Made by a program: the position numbers and the translations under genes. Below are positions 29,431 through 37,611 of a DNA stretch of 64,000 bases, piece after piece. The number at the start of each line of letters is the position of its first letter. Position 1 is the stretch's first letter. The notes beneath the pieces were generated by a model. It did not search any database, was not told where the DNA came from, and saw only the letters and a list, made by a program, of their open reading frames with translations. The stretch is taken from assembly GCA_002162765.1 (NCBI GenBank), contig MAAR01000004.1, forward strand, positions 62,001-126,000, given 5' to 3'. This stretch comes from Flavobacteriales bacterium 34_180_T64. Its GTDB lineage: Bacteria; Bacteroidota; Bacteroidia; Flavobacteriales; Flavobacteriaceae.

Positions 29431-29946
29431 TTAGCTTCTAGAAGGATATATTCCTTGTAAGGCTATACAATAATTTATCACTAAAAATGGGCTTCTATGA
29501 TTTATAGGATTATTAGAACCCACACTAGTTTGTGTCAGGCCTCCTAAAACTTTTCCAGATGTAGGGTCCTCGCTAAAGCCTCCTGCATGACTCGCAATTA
29601 TTCCTGTTGAAACTGGGTCATCCCCAGCGCCAGTGTTTACAGCGACTTTTACATCGTGATCATGACTCGGCATAGTTGCTGGAGTGATAGTAAATTGTGT
29701 ATTTCCTGATTTTTGCCCTATTACAACTGAAGGAAGTCCAGGACCATTTCCCACATGTACCCCAGATCTACCACGAAGATCAGGTAAGGCAAAAGTAACC
29801 CTACCATCACCTCCATATTGGGTTCCTAATAGTGAAAACAACGCTGTGTTTGAAGAAATATTTAATAATTGCCCATCGCATTTAGCCCAGCCCTGTGGTG
29901 CAAAATTAAATCCGAATGCTAGAATTTGACCTAAAAATGTTTCCAT
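29431..29946 (-). CDS. Phage tail-collar domain protein (microcystin-dependent-protein family)
   Basis: The 171-aa protein has a tail-collar domain at residues 1-60 (FLGQILAFGFNFAPQGWAKC, then LLGTQYGGDGRVTFALPDLR) and a C-terminal half with MPSHDHDVKV and RSPFLVINYCIALQGIYPS. This is the MdpB-like family, which is widespread in bacterial chromosomes as well as phage tail fibres. No signal peptide is visible. There are no other phage genes around it, so it is not part of a prophage. It is downstream of and co-oriented with the dioxygenase-fold gene (28-nt gap), so the two are probably co-transcribed. The cellular role of this family is unknown. Confidence 0.88.
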   Translation of the reverse strand: METFLGQILAFGFNFAPQGWAKCDGQLLNISSNTALFSLLGTQYGGDGRVTFALPDLRGRSGVHVGNGPGLPSVVIGQKSGNTQFTITPATMPSHDHDVKVAVNTGAGDDPVSTGIIASHAGGFSEDPTSGKVLGGLTQTSVGSNNPINHRSPFLVINYCIALQGIYPSRS

Positions 29947-29974
29947 AGTTAATTGATTTTAATTAATGTTTGTA

Positions 29975-30529
29975 TTAGATACTTATGTTAAATGTAATTT
30001 GTGAATGACTTAAAAGATTTTTCTTTTTAGGAAATAATTTCGTTCCAAGTTGTTTGTGATGCTCCCAATGCTTTCCAGTAATAAAAGCTCCCGAATTCGA
30101 AATTAGCAATTCCGTGAAACAGGATTTATTATCTGAAGATACCTTAAAGAAGATTCTTGACATCTTACCTTTTTCACGGTTAGGGAAATCTGTAATAAAC
30201 TGGTAGTTGCCAGAGGCATCCGTCTTAAATTTACCCCGATGCCTATATTTTTTTGAACGTGGGGACAAATGCCAAACTTCAAATGTTGCTCCTGAAACGG
30301 GAATTGTTCCATTATGGCTATACAGTGTTCCTTTAATAACAATTGGCCTGGAAAAATTTAAAGGGCTTCGTAAATCGGTTTTTGAATCTACATACGGATT
30401 ATAGCCTTCAAAAACATGCTCTTCCTCATTGAATGCATTCGCCAGCGATATTGACGATACAAGCGCAATTCCTGTTGCCGCCATTGTCATGTTCTCCAAA
30501 AACCAGCGTCGTGAAATAGAATTTTTCAT
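29975..30529 (-). CDS. Tat-signal protein with intradiol dioxygenase-like fold, probably non-catalytic
   Basis: The start at 30529 gives MKNSISRRWFLENMTMAATG, an N-terminus with twin arginines and a hydrophobic stretch ending NAF, so Tat export is likely; an upstream Met at 30574 adds 15 unsupported residues. The mature part (about 184 aa in total) carries the intradiol dioxygenase beta-sandwich pattern: GATFEVWHLSPRSKKYRHRG, then a DASGNYQF strand. True intradiol enzymes bind Fe(III) with two Tyr and two His. Here one Tyr (in KKYRHRG) is at the expected place, but the RPxHIH segment is replaced by SRIFFKV, so iron binding and ring cleavage are unlikely. It may be a structural or ligand-binding domain linked to the tail-collar gene. 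Confidence 0.75.
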   Translation of the reverse strand: MKNSISRRWFLENMTMAATGIALVSSISLANAFNEEEHVFEGYNPYVDSKTDLRSPLNFSRPIVIKGTLYSHNGTIPVSGATFEVWHLSPRSKKYRHRGKFKTDASGNYQFITDFPNREKGKMSRIFFKVSSDNKSCFTELLISNSGAFITGKHWEHHKQLGTKLFPKKKNLLSHSQITFNISI

Positions 30530-30874
30530 ATAGTTTAAATTATAATGCGATTTATTTAATTCAAAATGCATCATATTATAGATGCATCTCTATTGAACGC
30601 ATCGCAATAATGCATAACAAAACAATCTAGAATAGGTTTATGTATATCTAGGGCTACTATTTATATGTGGGGAATAATTAATGACCAACCAACATTTGTT
30701 AGTACAATCATTTTTTAGGGAGAGGACACGAAATATTTCGTGCTTAAAACAAGAAACTAAATCTTCTTATAAGATTGATATTAAATCAAAATCCATACAA
30801 TATAATGATTTCTTTTTATTTTTTTTTAAATTGTTAATAATTAATATACTGGTTTACACTAATTAACCCTACAA
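30530..30874. other. Divergent intergenic region upstream of methyltransferase gene
   Basis: About 345 bp separate the Tat-signal protein gene from the methyltransferase gene. No convincing ORF or RNA gene is seen; a 61-codon frame at 30681 has no support. The main structure is a perfect 16-bp palindrome at 30727-30742, annotated separately. Confidence 0.4.
30727..30742. promoter_or_regulatory. 16-bp perfect palindrome, candidate operator
   Basis: CACGAAATATTTCGTG is a perfect dyad in a divergent intergenic region, 130 nt upstream of the methyltransferase start and 200 nt upstream of the Tat-signal gene start. Such dyads often bind dimeric regulators. No regulator is identified for it; the assignment is inference. 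Confidence 0.4.
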
Positions 30875-31906
30875 ATGAATCACAGCGGAACATTCGATCA
30901 ACTTTCAAATTGCACTCAAATTTTCATAAAGGAGGACATTGACTTTTTAGAGCTTAAGAATGCACTCGAAGCCTATAAATCCCTCTTATTACAAACTTCA
31001 AAATTAGAAGAAACTCCGGTAAACAAAGAGCACCTGTATCTAGACTCAGGAAAGGCTATTGGACCAGAATGGGCGGCGCGATGCATTGATGATATTTTGA
31101 GAACCAAACGATTTATATCTGGAGTTTATAAAGCAGTATTACAAATTAGGAAACGAAAAAAGAACGAGCCTGTAATTTTATTATATGCCGGTACCGGGCC
31201 ATTTGCAACTCTCGTTTTACCTCTTATTACTCTATTCAAACCAAGTAAATTACAATTTGTATTCTTAGAAATAAACTCCATAAGTTTAGAGAGTTTAAAG
31301 AGAACCCTCACAGAATTTAATGCGGAAGCATATGTGCAACATATCTATCAATGCGATGCTTCAAAATTCAAGTTACCTGATTCAAACACGATAGACATCG
31401 TATTGACTGAATGCCTTCAGCATGCCTTAGCAAGAGAACCTCAGGTTGCTATTACTTATAATTTAATACCACAATTAAGGAAGGATGTCATTCTTATTCC
31501 AGAGCAAATAAATTTACACATAGGGCTCATAAATTCTAAATTGAGACAGGAAAATGCCTTAACACCTGCTAATAAGAAACCCGTATCCTTTTATAAAAAC
31601 TATCCATCAGTATTCAATTTAAGCAAAGAAAGTATTTTAAGTCGATCTTCTGATTTACTGGAAAACGAACTACAGTTTCCTGAAACGAAGACTATTTTTA
31701 ATCCTGAGGACGTCCAATTATATGACGAAATTGCAATTACTACCGAGATTACTATTTTTGATAACGAAACATTATCTATGAATGACAGCGGACTTTCTAT
31801 TCCCAAACTGCTAGGCTATTTTAATAAAAACCAAAGAATTAGAGGTGTTGTTTCTAAATATATTTCAAACAATGATCCTGAGTTATCAACTAAATTCATT
31901 CCTTAA
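30875..31906 (+). CDS. SAM-dependent methyltransferase-like protein (PRMT-type fold)
   Basis: The 343-aa protein has a Rossmann-type SAM-binding region: motif I LYAGTGPFA near residue 105, the acidic post-I segment FLEIN near 132, CDASKF near 164, and TECLQHALAREP near 180, which takes the place of the double-E loop of protein arginine methyltransferases. The C-terminal half is a beta-rich domain, as in PRMTs. The N-terminal 90 residues are helical (LELKNALEAYKSLLLQ). It has no signal peptide, so it acts in the cytoplasm. The substrate is unknown; the neighbouring tail-collar and dioxygenase-fold genes hint at a joint pathway but prove nothing. Confidence 0.75.
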   Translation: MNHSGTFDQLSNCTQIFIKEDIDFLELKNALEAYKSLLLQTSKLEETPVNKEHLYLDSGKAIGPEWAARCIDDILRTKRFISGVYKAVLQIRKRKKNEPVILLYAGTGPFATLVLPLITLFKPSKLQFVFLEINSISLESLKRTLTEFNAEAYVQHIYQCDASKFKLPDSNTIDIVLTECLQHALAREPQVAITYNLIPQLRKDVILIPEQINLHIGLINSKLRQENALTPANKKPVSFYKNYPSVFNLSKESILSRSSDLLENELQFPETKTIFNPEDVQLYDEIAITTEITIFDNETLSMNDSGLSIPKLLGYFNKNQRIRGVVSKYISNNDPELSTKFIP

Positions 31907-31973
31907 TACATTTCTCATTTTGTAACTTATTATTTAACACAAAGACCATATCTATCGGAAGATGCTATAAGTC

Positions 31974-32015
31974 ATGTTAAACTCTGTTAATTTTAAGTCC
32001 ATATATTTAAAGTCT
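31974..32015. repeat. 42-bp dispersed repeat, copy B
   Basis: This is the second copy of the sequence at 22417-22458, in the same orientation, differing at one position. It ends 27 nt before the ATG of the AraC-type regulator gene, so it occupies that gene's promoter or leader region. Unlike copy A, it is not followed by the long hairpin. Confidence 0.85.
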
Positions 32016-32042
32016 TGAATTGAACACTTATTTTAGTTGCCT

Positions 32043-33038
32043 ATGAATCTCAACATTGCACTTTTAGGTATAATCTCTGGAATTGCCGTTGCAACCAGTT
32101 TTTTTCTAGCCTCCTATTTCTTATTTTTAAAAAAGAAGGATCGGTTTAAGAATAATTTATTAGGACTACTATTTGTTGCAATTGGTTTCCGAATTGCTAA
32201 ATCTATTGCCTATTTTATTTTTATTGATATTATATCCATAGGACTGGCCATTGGTTTTTTAGGCCTCTCTACAATTGGACCTTTGTTTTATATTTATATG
32301 CGTTCGACTGGAACCAAAGAGACACAATTTCGTAAGACAGATGTTCTACATTTTGCAATTCCTTTTCTAGGTTTTTTCGCATGCCTATTTACGCATTTGG
32401 GACCTATCACAACATTATACAAAAGTGTAACTGCTTTACTTTTTGTGTATTTATTAGTTACCGTTCGCATCCATCTGCAAAACAATTATGAGAACACGAA
32501 TCTTAAATTATGGAATACAAATCTCTTCGTTGTAATTGGTCTAATTTGGATGTCATTTGTTTCACAACATCTCACATCTGAAATTATCAACTATGCTTTT
32601 GGAACTGGTATAGCCTCATTGGCTATTTATTATATTTTTATTTTTGCGTTAAAATCGCCAGTGGTTTTCAACACAGCTAAAAAAACGATTCCTAGAGCTA
32701 TTATTGAAAAAGTAAAGCATGCATTCGAATCTGATAAAATATATTTAACGCAAGCCTATACACTTACTAAATTTGCTGAAAATCACAACATTCCGACCTA
32801 CCTCGTAACAGAATCGGTAAAACAACTTTATGGTAAGAGGTTTCCTGAAGCTATTAACCATTTTCGTATTAAAGATATCAAGAGCACACTTATTTTAAAT
32901 TCAGAAAACAACTCTAAAATTGAAGCGCTTGCCTATGAAGTAGGATTTAATACACCTTCAACATTTTATGCCGCTTTCAAAAAGGAAACCAATATGAGTC
33001 CTAAAGAATTTCAGAAAAAACATCTTGTTCAAGTCTGA
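32043..33038 (+). CDS. Membrane-bound AraC-family transcriptional regulator
   Basis: The start at 32043 (MNLNIALLGIISGIAVATSF) is preferred over an in-frame TTG two codons upstream. Residues 1-205 form about seven hydrophobic helices. A C-terminal AraC-type helix-turn-helix domain follows (about 225-331), with IEALAYEVGFNTPSTFYAAF and the terminal NMSPKEFQKKHL typical of HTH_18. Proteins of this 7TM-plus-AraC design are common in Flavobacteriaceae and probably sense a signal in the membrane. A plausible target is a neighbouring gene, but none is shown. The 42-bp repeat lies directly upstream. Confidence 0.9.
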   Translation: MNLNIALLGIISGIAVATSFFLASYFLFLKKKDRFKNNLLGLLFVAIGFRIAKSIAYFIFIDIISIGLAIGFLGLSTIGPLFYIYMRSTGTKETQFRKTDVLHFAIPFLGFFACLFTHLGPITTLYKSVTALLFVYLLVTVRIHLQNNYENTNLKLWNTNLFVVIGLIWMSFVSQHLTSEIINYAFGTGIASLAIYYIFIFALKSPVVFNTAKKTIPRAIIEKVKHAFESDKIYLTQAYTLTKFAENHNIPTYLVTESVKQLYGKRFPEAINHFRIKDIKSTLILNSENNSKIEALAYEVGFNTPSTFYAAFKKETNMSPKEFQKKHLVQV

Positions 33039-33099
33039 TTTTCATTCAGAAATTCCAAAAACACGCTAATTAAACATTCGCATTAAATTCGACAAGAAT

Positions 33100-34203
33100 C
33101 TAACTTGGTAGCTTATAGATTCCAGACTTCATATCGTTTGCAACTTGCTGAAAGCGCTCATGATAAGATTGAGGTGCAAGTTCTAGGGCCCTTTCAATTG
33201 CTTTAATAGCATCTTCTGGTTGATTTAAGAAATACATTGAAATGCCTTCATTTACAATTAGAAACCAAGTGTCGGGATATTTTATATTCGCTTTTAAAGT
33301 AAATTCTAAAGCTTCTGAATAATCTCCAAACCCAATGAGCATCCTAGAGAATTGATAGGCTTCACCAGTAGAATATTGTATAGATTCTATGTCATTCAAG
33401 GTTGATTTAAATTCATCTTCTTTCTTTAATTTTTTAAGCAATTGTAACTTCGTCGATACATTTGTGAAATTTTTATTCGCAGCAAATCCGTTGAACCCTC
33501 CATTTATTGATCGCTCTGCCCATAGTAAAGCTTCTTCGAGATTTGTATTATGATTTAAACACCAACTAGCAGCGTCATTCCAAGCTTGCCAATGATATGT
33601 GTTTATGCCTCTTAATTCACTTCTAAAACTATCTGTTACCGTTTTATTTAGATCTACAGAAACACTAAAAGGAAGTCTTTTATCAGCCCATTCCAATCCT
33701 ATTACCACAGAATTCTCTTTCCAGTTTAAAAATTCATAATCTAACTTTTCTGAAAATGATGCGGATTGTGCAGACACATCAACACTTAAGGTCACATCTG
33801 CTTCTATATTTAAATAATAACTTCCCCATTGTTCATGATTATGAGCAAAAAGCAATGTATATGCCTCTCCTTTAGGGATGACATGAAAGCCATAAACTCC
33901 AGCTTTTAATTCGTGTCCTTCTATCGATACATCCGTTGAAAATTTTATGGTCGTATTCATATTGGCACCTGCGCGCCACGGAATAGGATTTCCATTTTGA
34001 GGAATAACATGGGTATCATTCCAAACATCTCTTCCATTAGCCGATGGACTATGATAGGTTACTGTAATGTCGGTAACTCCAAGACGTTGGGTTTCGGTAA
34101 CGGCGTTACTCGCATGTGGAATATTTAAGGTGTGAAATTGTGCAAATGCCATTGTAGTAAATAGCATTCCAATTGCTGATAATAAGAGTTTAATTCTAAG
34201 CAT
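33100..34203 (-). CDS. DUF2911 domain protein with C-terminal TPR region
   Basis: The 367-aa protein has a signal peptide (residues 1-22, TMAFAQ). A DUF2911 domain follows (about 30-175), recognisable by YHSPSANGRDVWND, PWRAGANMNTTIKFS and the AGVYGFHVIPKGEAYTL strand. The C-terminal half (about 200-367) contains helical TPR-like repeats such as YSEALEFTLKANIKYPDTWF and PEDAIKAIERALELAP. It is probably periplasmic. DUF2911 is a Bacteroidota-enriched family with no assigned activity. It converges on the AraC-type gene and lies 97 nt downstream of the PAP2 gene on the same strand. Confidence 0.88.
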   Translation of the reverse strand: MLRIKLLLSAIGMLFTTMAFAQFHTLNIPHASNAVTETQRLGVTDITVTYHSPSANGRDVWNDTHVIPQNGNPIPWRAGANMNTTIKFSTDVSIEGHELKAGVYGFHVIPKGEAYTLLFAHNHEQWGSYYLNIEADVTLSVDVSAQSASFSEKLDYEFLNWKENSVVIGLEWADKRLPFSVSVDLNKTVTDSFRSELRGINTYHWQAWNDAASWCLNHNTNLEEALLWAERSINGGFNGFAANKNFTNVSTKLQLLKKLKKEDEFKSTLNDIESIQYSTGEAYQFSRMLIGFGDYSEALEFTLKANIKYPDTWFLIVNEGISMYFLNQPEDAIKAIERALELAPQSYHERFQQVANDMKSGIYKLPS

Positions 34204-34300
34204 GTTCTAGGTTTTAATTTAGATTACAAAACTAGATACGATTTAACTTAAAAAACTCCTGATTTCAGAAAATCGGATATTAAACTTCCAAAAATTAAAT

Positions 34301-35143
34301 CTAAAATTGATATGCAAATCTTAGTCCATGATATTCTCCTGAAACTGGAAGTACACTTATCCCTTTTTCTCCATATTCTTTATTTTTATGAAGCATTGGG
34401 ACTAAAAACCCAGTGGCTGCTCCAACAATTCCTCCAACAAGAACGTCAGAAGGGAAATGTTGACCTGCCCGCATTCTGAAATGTCCTGTAAATACAGTCG
34501 CCAGGGTTGCTCCACCATAGAACACCCATTTCATGTCTGAATCTGGATGATAGTCGTCCCATGTTCGGGCCAAGAAAAATGTTGACGTTGCTACTAAAGA
34601 TGTATGTCCTGAAAAAAACGAGTTCTTAGCACCTCCCTTTGTACGTTCATCCAAAGGCAAATCATGATTATAGGTAAAGGGTCTTAATCGGTCATTAAAT
34701 TGTTGTGAGGAACTATAAGCAACTCCTGTTATTGACATAGCTTCCAGATACAACAGTGTTAATCTCATATAATCATCTCGCATAGCATCATCAAAGGCAT
34801 ACATAATCAGCGGTAATGGAATAGACGCATTAAAAAAGAAGTCACTAGTCGTTTTTGCCTTTTCGTTATAATTACCAGCAGCTCTTATATCAAATTTATT
34901 TACGTCGTTTCTATCTAAGGCTAGAATATCCGATTCAGGTGAACGGTCTTTGGAGTAAATTTGTGTGAAATTAAATATCGAAATTGCTGCAGTAATACTT
35001 GTGAGTGGAATGTCTAATTTCTTATTATAATTATAAACTTGTGGATAATTTTGATTTTTAATTTGGGTGGAATCCATTTGTGCGTTGAGATTAAAACATA
35101 TTCCAATAAGTAAATAAGAAATCAAGTGTTTAAAGTATTTCAT
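34301..35143 (-). CDS. PAP2-family phosphatase
   Basis: The 280-aa protein has a signal peptide (about 1-21, CFNLNA|Q) and the three PAP2 acid phosphatase motifs: DRLRP near residue 151, SFFSGHT near 173-179, and R-RAGQHFPSDV near 223-233 with the catalytic His. Hydrophobic helices flank the motifs, so it is probably an inner-membrane or envelope enzyme acting on lipid phosphates or pyrophosphates (such as undecaprenyl pyrophosphate or phosphatidic acid); the exact substrate cannot be told from sequence. Confidence 0.9.
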   Translation of the reverse strand: MKYFKHLISYLLIGICFNLNAQMDSTQIKNQNYPQVYNYNKKLDIPLTSITAAISIFNFTQIYSKDRSPESDILALDRNDVNKFDIRAAGNYNEKAKTTSDFFFNASIPLPLIMYAFDDAMRDDYMRLTLLYLEAMSITGVAYSSSQQFNDRLRPFTYNHDLPLDERTKGGAKNSFFSGHTSLVATSTFFLARTWDDYHPDSDMKWVFYGGATLATVFTGHFRMRAGQHFPSDVLVGGIVGAATGFLVPMLHKNKEYGEKGISVLPVSGEYHGLRFAYQF

Positions 35144-35314
35144 AGTGTTGATATATAGTTAAATATACAATATTTTTATATGCTATACTGAGATTAAAAG
35201 TCAATTAATCAAATACATATCGGTAAATTATATATGTAGCTCAATGGCGGCTTTCAAGCAATTTTGAATAAGTTAAATATAAAAGAGTAATTCAGAATAT
35301 AAGATTAAATACAT

Positions 35315-35358
35315 AAAAATCATCCCTTTTTCCTTATCTAAAATAGGGATGATTTTTT
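35315..35358. terminator. Strong hairpin with T run between divergent genes
   Basis: A perfect 13-bp stem (AAAAATCATCCCT at 35315-35327 and AGGGATGATTTTT at 35345-35357) with a 17-nt loop ends in a T run, so it looks like a bidirectional intrinsic terminator. It is in an unusual place: the genes on both sides (PAP2 at 35143 and lipoprotein at 35419) point away from it. It may end an unannotated short transcript or act as an attenuator for the lipoprotein gene 60 nt downstream. Confidence 0.7.
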
Positions 35359-35418
35359 ATGATTACTGGAAATAATTCGTAAATTTAGATAAAAATAATA
35401 TTGTTAATTAATTAAACT

Positions 35419-36057
35419 ATGAAATCAAAAATTACAATGTTAGGAGTTGTGTCCCTTTTTTTATTTGGATGTGCTAGTACCTATTTAAAGGAATCCTCGG
35501 TGGTGGACGCTACCAAAAAATCGTATGAAAACATCTTAGTCATTGCACGAGCTAAAGACAAGATATCCCGAATAACTTTCGAAAATCAAGTGGTTGATGA
35601 TTTAGCAATATATGGCGTAAATGCATCCGCCTCATCTTCAATAATTCCAACGGAAAGTTTTTCTAATGAGCTCTCCGAATCAGAAATTTCTGAATTAAAG
35701 AAAACAATTATTGAAAAAGGTTATGATGGGATTATCATTACTAATTTAGTAAATCAACGAGAATACCAAGATGTACAAAGTGGTAATTCGAGCACTGCGT
35801 TTTATCCAACACGTTATGGTAGATTTGGGAGATACTATGGTTATTATCCTGTAACGTATTGGGAAGGCGATAGCGTTGTTACGGGCGTAGAGTATACCTT
35901 AGAAAGTTGTTTATATAATATTGTGGCGGATAAAGATAAAAATTTACAATGGGTCGGTCGGTTTAAAGTGAAAGACCCTAGCTCACTTATTAATACCATT
36001 ACTAAATATTCGAAGGAATTAACTTCAGCGCTCATCGAAAATAATATTTCAAATTAA
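35419..36057 (+). CDS. Lipoprotein of unknown function, paralogue of the two CSTxVVD lipoproteins
   Basis: The 212-aa protein has a lipoprotein signal peptide (VVSLFLFGC at residues 8-16). The mature part has a LVIARAKDKISRITFENQVV segment, a helix with SELKKTIIEKGYDGIIITNL, a Tyr/Arg-rich segment (TRYGRFGRYYGYYPV), and a final helical region. The same pattern (an IARxxxxxxRxxFENEIxxxL segment, a GYD/GFDAVV strand, a Tyr/Gly loop) occurs in the lipoproteins at 36073 and 60418, so these are paralogues; they recall DUF4136-like envelope lipoproteins. It probably begins the long co-oriented gene block. Function unknown. Confidence 0.8.
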   Translation: MKSKITMLGVVSLFLFGCASTYLKESSVVDATKKSYENILVIARAKDKISRITFENQVVDDLAIYGVNASASSSIIPTESFSNELSESEISELKKTIIEKGYDGIIITNLVNQREYQDVQSGNSSTAFYPTRYGRFGRYYGYYPVTYWEGDSVVTGVEYTLESCLYNIVADKDKNLQWVGRFKVKDPSSLINTITKYSKELTSALIENNISN

Positions 36058-36072
36058 TCTTTTTAAAAACAT

Positions 36073-36750
36073 ATGAATACACCAACTGCTAAATTAGTTA
36101 CATTACTCTTATTTGTCGTATTGTATAATTGTTCAACGGTTCAAGTTGTAGACAGTTATACGTCTGATAATGTTGAAACGATGAAAACAAAAAAAACATT
36201 AGTCATCGTCAGGTCAGCTAATGAACCTATACGAACTGCTTTTGAAAATGAGATTGCGAAACAATTACGATCCAAAAATCTAGACGTGACAGAAAGCTAT
36301 AAGAAGTTTCCTAAAATTGATCCAACTGAAGAATTAGATGAAGCTAAAATTAAAGCGATAAAAAAAATGCTTCAGGATGAAGGCTATAATGCTGTCGTGG
36401 TAAGTGTTTTAAAAGATATTGAAGAAGTTTCCGAAACAAGAATCGAAGGAGGGTATGAAGCTGGAGCTTCTTTTGCATCGGCATTTTACATAAACAATAT
36501 TGGTTTCTATGGCTATTATGTAGATCCTATTTCATATCCAAGTTATGATGGTGTATATGTGCCACAAACTATGAACACCAGGACTGGGAAGATTTATGTG
36601 GTTGAAACATCTGCCTATAATTTGGATCTTCCTGTGAAAGAGCAATTAATGGCAATGGTCACCTCTAAAATAGAAGAGACAGAACACATGAAATATCTAG
36701 CAGACGATTATGCAAAAGCTATTTTGAAAGCACTAAAAAAGAAGAAATAG
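36073..36750 (+). CDS. Lipoprotein of unknown function (STVQVVD type)
   Basis: The 225-aa product has a lipoprotein signal (LLFVVLYNC, Cys near residue 20), followed by STVQVVDSYTSDN. The body has LVIVRSANEPIRTAFENEIA, then GYNAVVVSVLKD and a Tyr/Gly-rich loop (NNIGFYGYYVDP). It is closely related to the gene product at 60418 (STQVVDAWKAE, FENEIADALRERG) and more distantly to its upstream neighbour, from which it is separated by 15 nt. Likely anchored in the outer membrane, facing the periplasm; role unknown. Confidence 0.82.
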   Translation: MNTPTAKLVTLLLFVVLYNCSTVQVVDSYTSDNVETMKTKKTLVIVRSANEPIRTAFENEIAKQLRSKNLDVTESYKKFPKIDPTEELDEAKIKAIKKMLQDEGYNAVVVSVLKDIEEVSETRIEGGYEAGASFASAFYINNIGFYGYYVDPISYPSYDGVYVPQTMNTRTGKIYVVETSAYNLDLPVKEQLMAMVTSKIEETEHMKYLADDYAKAILKALKKKK

Positions 36751-36809
36751 AATTCATGCCTCAAGTTTGATATTAAACAAATAACCTTGTAACAATTGAA
36801 CTAATCAAT

Positions 36810-37535
36810 ATGAAAAAAGCAACAACCAGCCTCATAATCCTTTTTCTTTGTTTCAACCTTTTTGGTCAAGAAAATGAGGAGAAAAACTCATTTAAGAATC
36901 AATTTGGACTCGAAGTCTCTGATTTAATTAATGGTGCATACCAGTTTAAATACGAACGTATTTTGGGCGAGCATACATCGTTAAGTCTTGGTATAGCATA
37001 TAAAGGCGAAAATGGAATCATTCGTTTATCTGGACTGGATACGGAGCAAATTAAAACAGGCGAGATTGCCTATTCAGGATTTAAAATTATTCCCGAATTT
37101 CGATATTATTTAAAAAAAACAAGCCAATATGGGATGGATGGCTTTTATTTTGGTGCCTATTTAAAATACAGTAATTATCAATCTGATCTTGATGGCACTT
37201 ATATAAATGATGCCGATGAATCGTTTACGATTGCATTTGACGCTGATATCAAGGTAGTTTCTGTTGGACTTATGGTTGGTTATAAATTACCCCTTTCTGA
37301 ACGATTTTCTATAGACTTCCTAATTGCGGGGCCAGGAGCTGGACGTTATGATTTTTCATTCGTAAACAAAGAGGATTTGCCAGATGAATTTTATGATGAC
37401 TTTAACGAGGCTCTTGAAAATTATAGTTTGTTTGATTTGTTAGATGGCGAATTTAGATTTAAAGAAACAGATTCAAATTCAAAATTTACATTACCATCCT
37501 TTAGATATGGAATCTCTCTAGGGTATTCATTTTAG
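36810..37535 (+). CDS. Outer-membrane beta-barrel protein (DUF3575-like)
   Basis: The 241-aa protein has a signal peptide (residues 1-19, CFNLFG|Q) and an N-terminal strand NQFGLEVSDLINGAYQFKYE, typical of small flavobacterial outer-membrane barrels, with alternating strands through to a C-terminal aromatic (SYGISLGYSF-like ending YGISLGYSF). The fold is an eight-stranded type barrel by pattern. No pore or enzymatic function can be assigned. It sits 59 nt after the lipoprotein gene in the same orientation. Confidence 0.75.
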   Translation: MKKATTSLIILFLCFNLFGQENEEKNSFKNQFGLEVSDLINGAYQFKYERILGEHTSLSLGIAYKGENGIIRLSGLDTEQIKTGEIAYSGFKIIPEFRYYLKKTSQYGMDGFYFGAYLKYSNYQSDLDGTYINDADESFTIAFDADIKVVSVGLMVGYKLPLSERFSIDFLIAGPGAGRYDFSFVNKEDLPDEFYDDFNEALENYSLFDLLDGEFRFKETDSNSKFTLPSFRYGISLGYSF

Positions 37536-37611
37536 TATTATCATCAAACTTGTATTGAAAACTCGAGAGATGAGTTGTTCAATCGTTTTAACTAATTTAA
37601 ACACTATTCAC

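Noticed and set aside
29431-29946. Tail-collar gene as a sign of prophage
   Set aside because: No integrase, terminase, capsid or other tail gene is near, and this family is widespread as a chromosomal gene.
29975-30529. Functional intradiol ring-cleaving dioxygenase
   Set aside because: The RPxHIH ligand segment is replaced by SRIFFKV and only one of the two ligand Tyr is at an expected place.
30681-30866. 61-codon open frame in the intergenic region
   Set aside because: Composition is that of AT-rich non-coding DNA, with no homology pattern and no context; it overlaps the palindrome.
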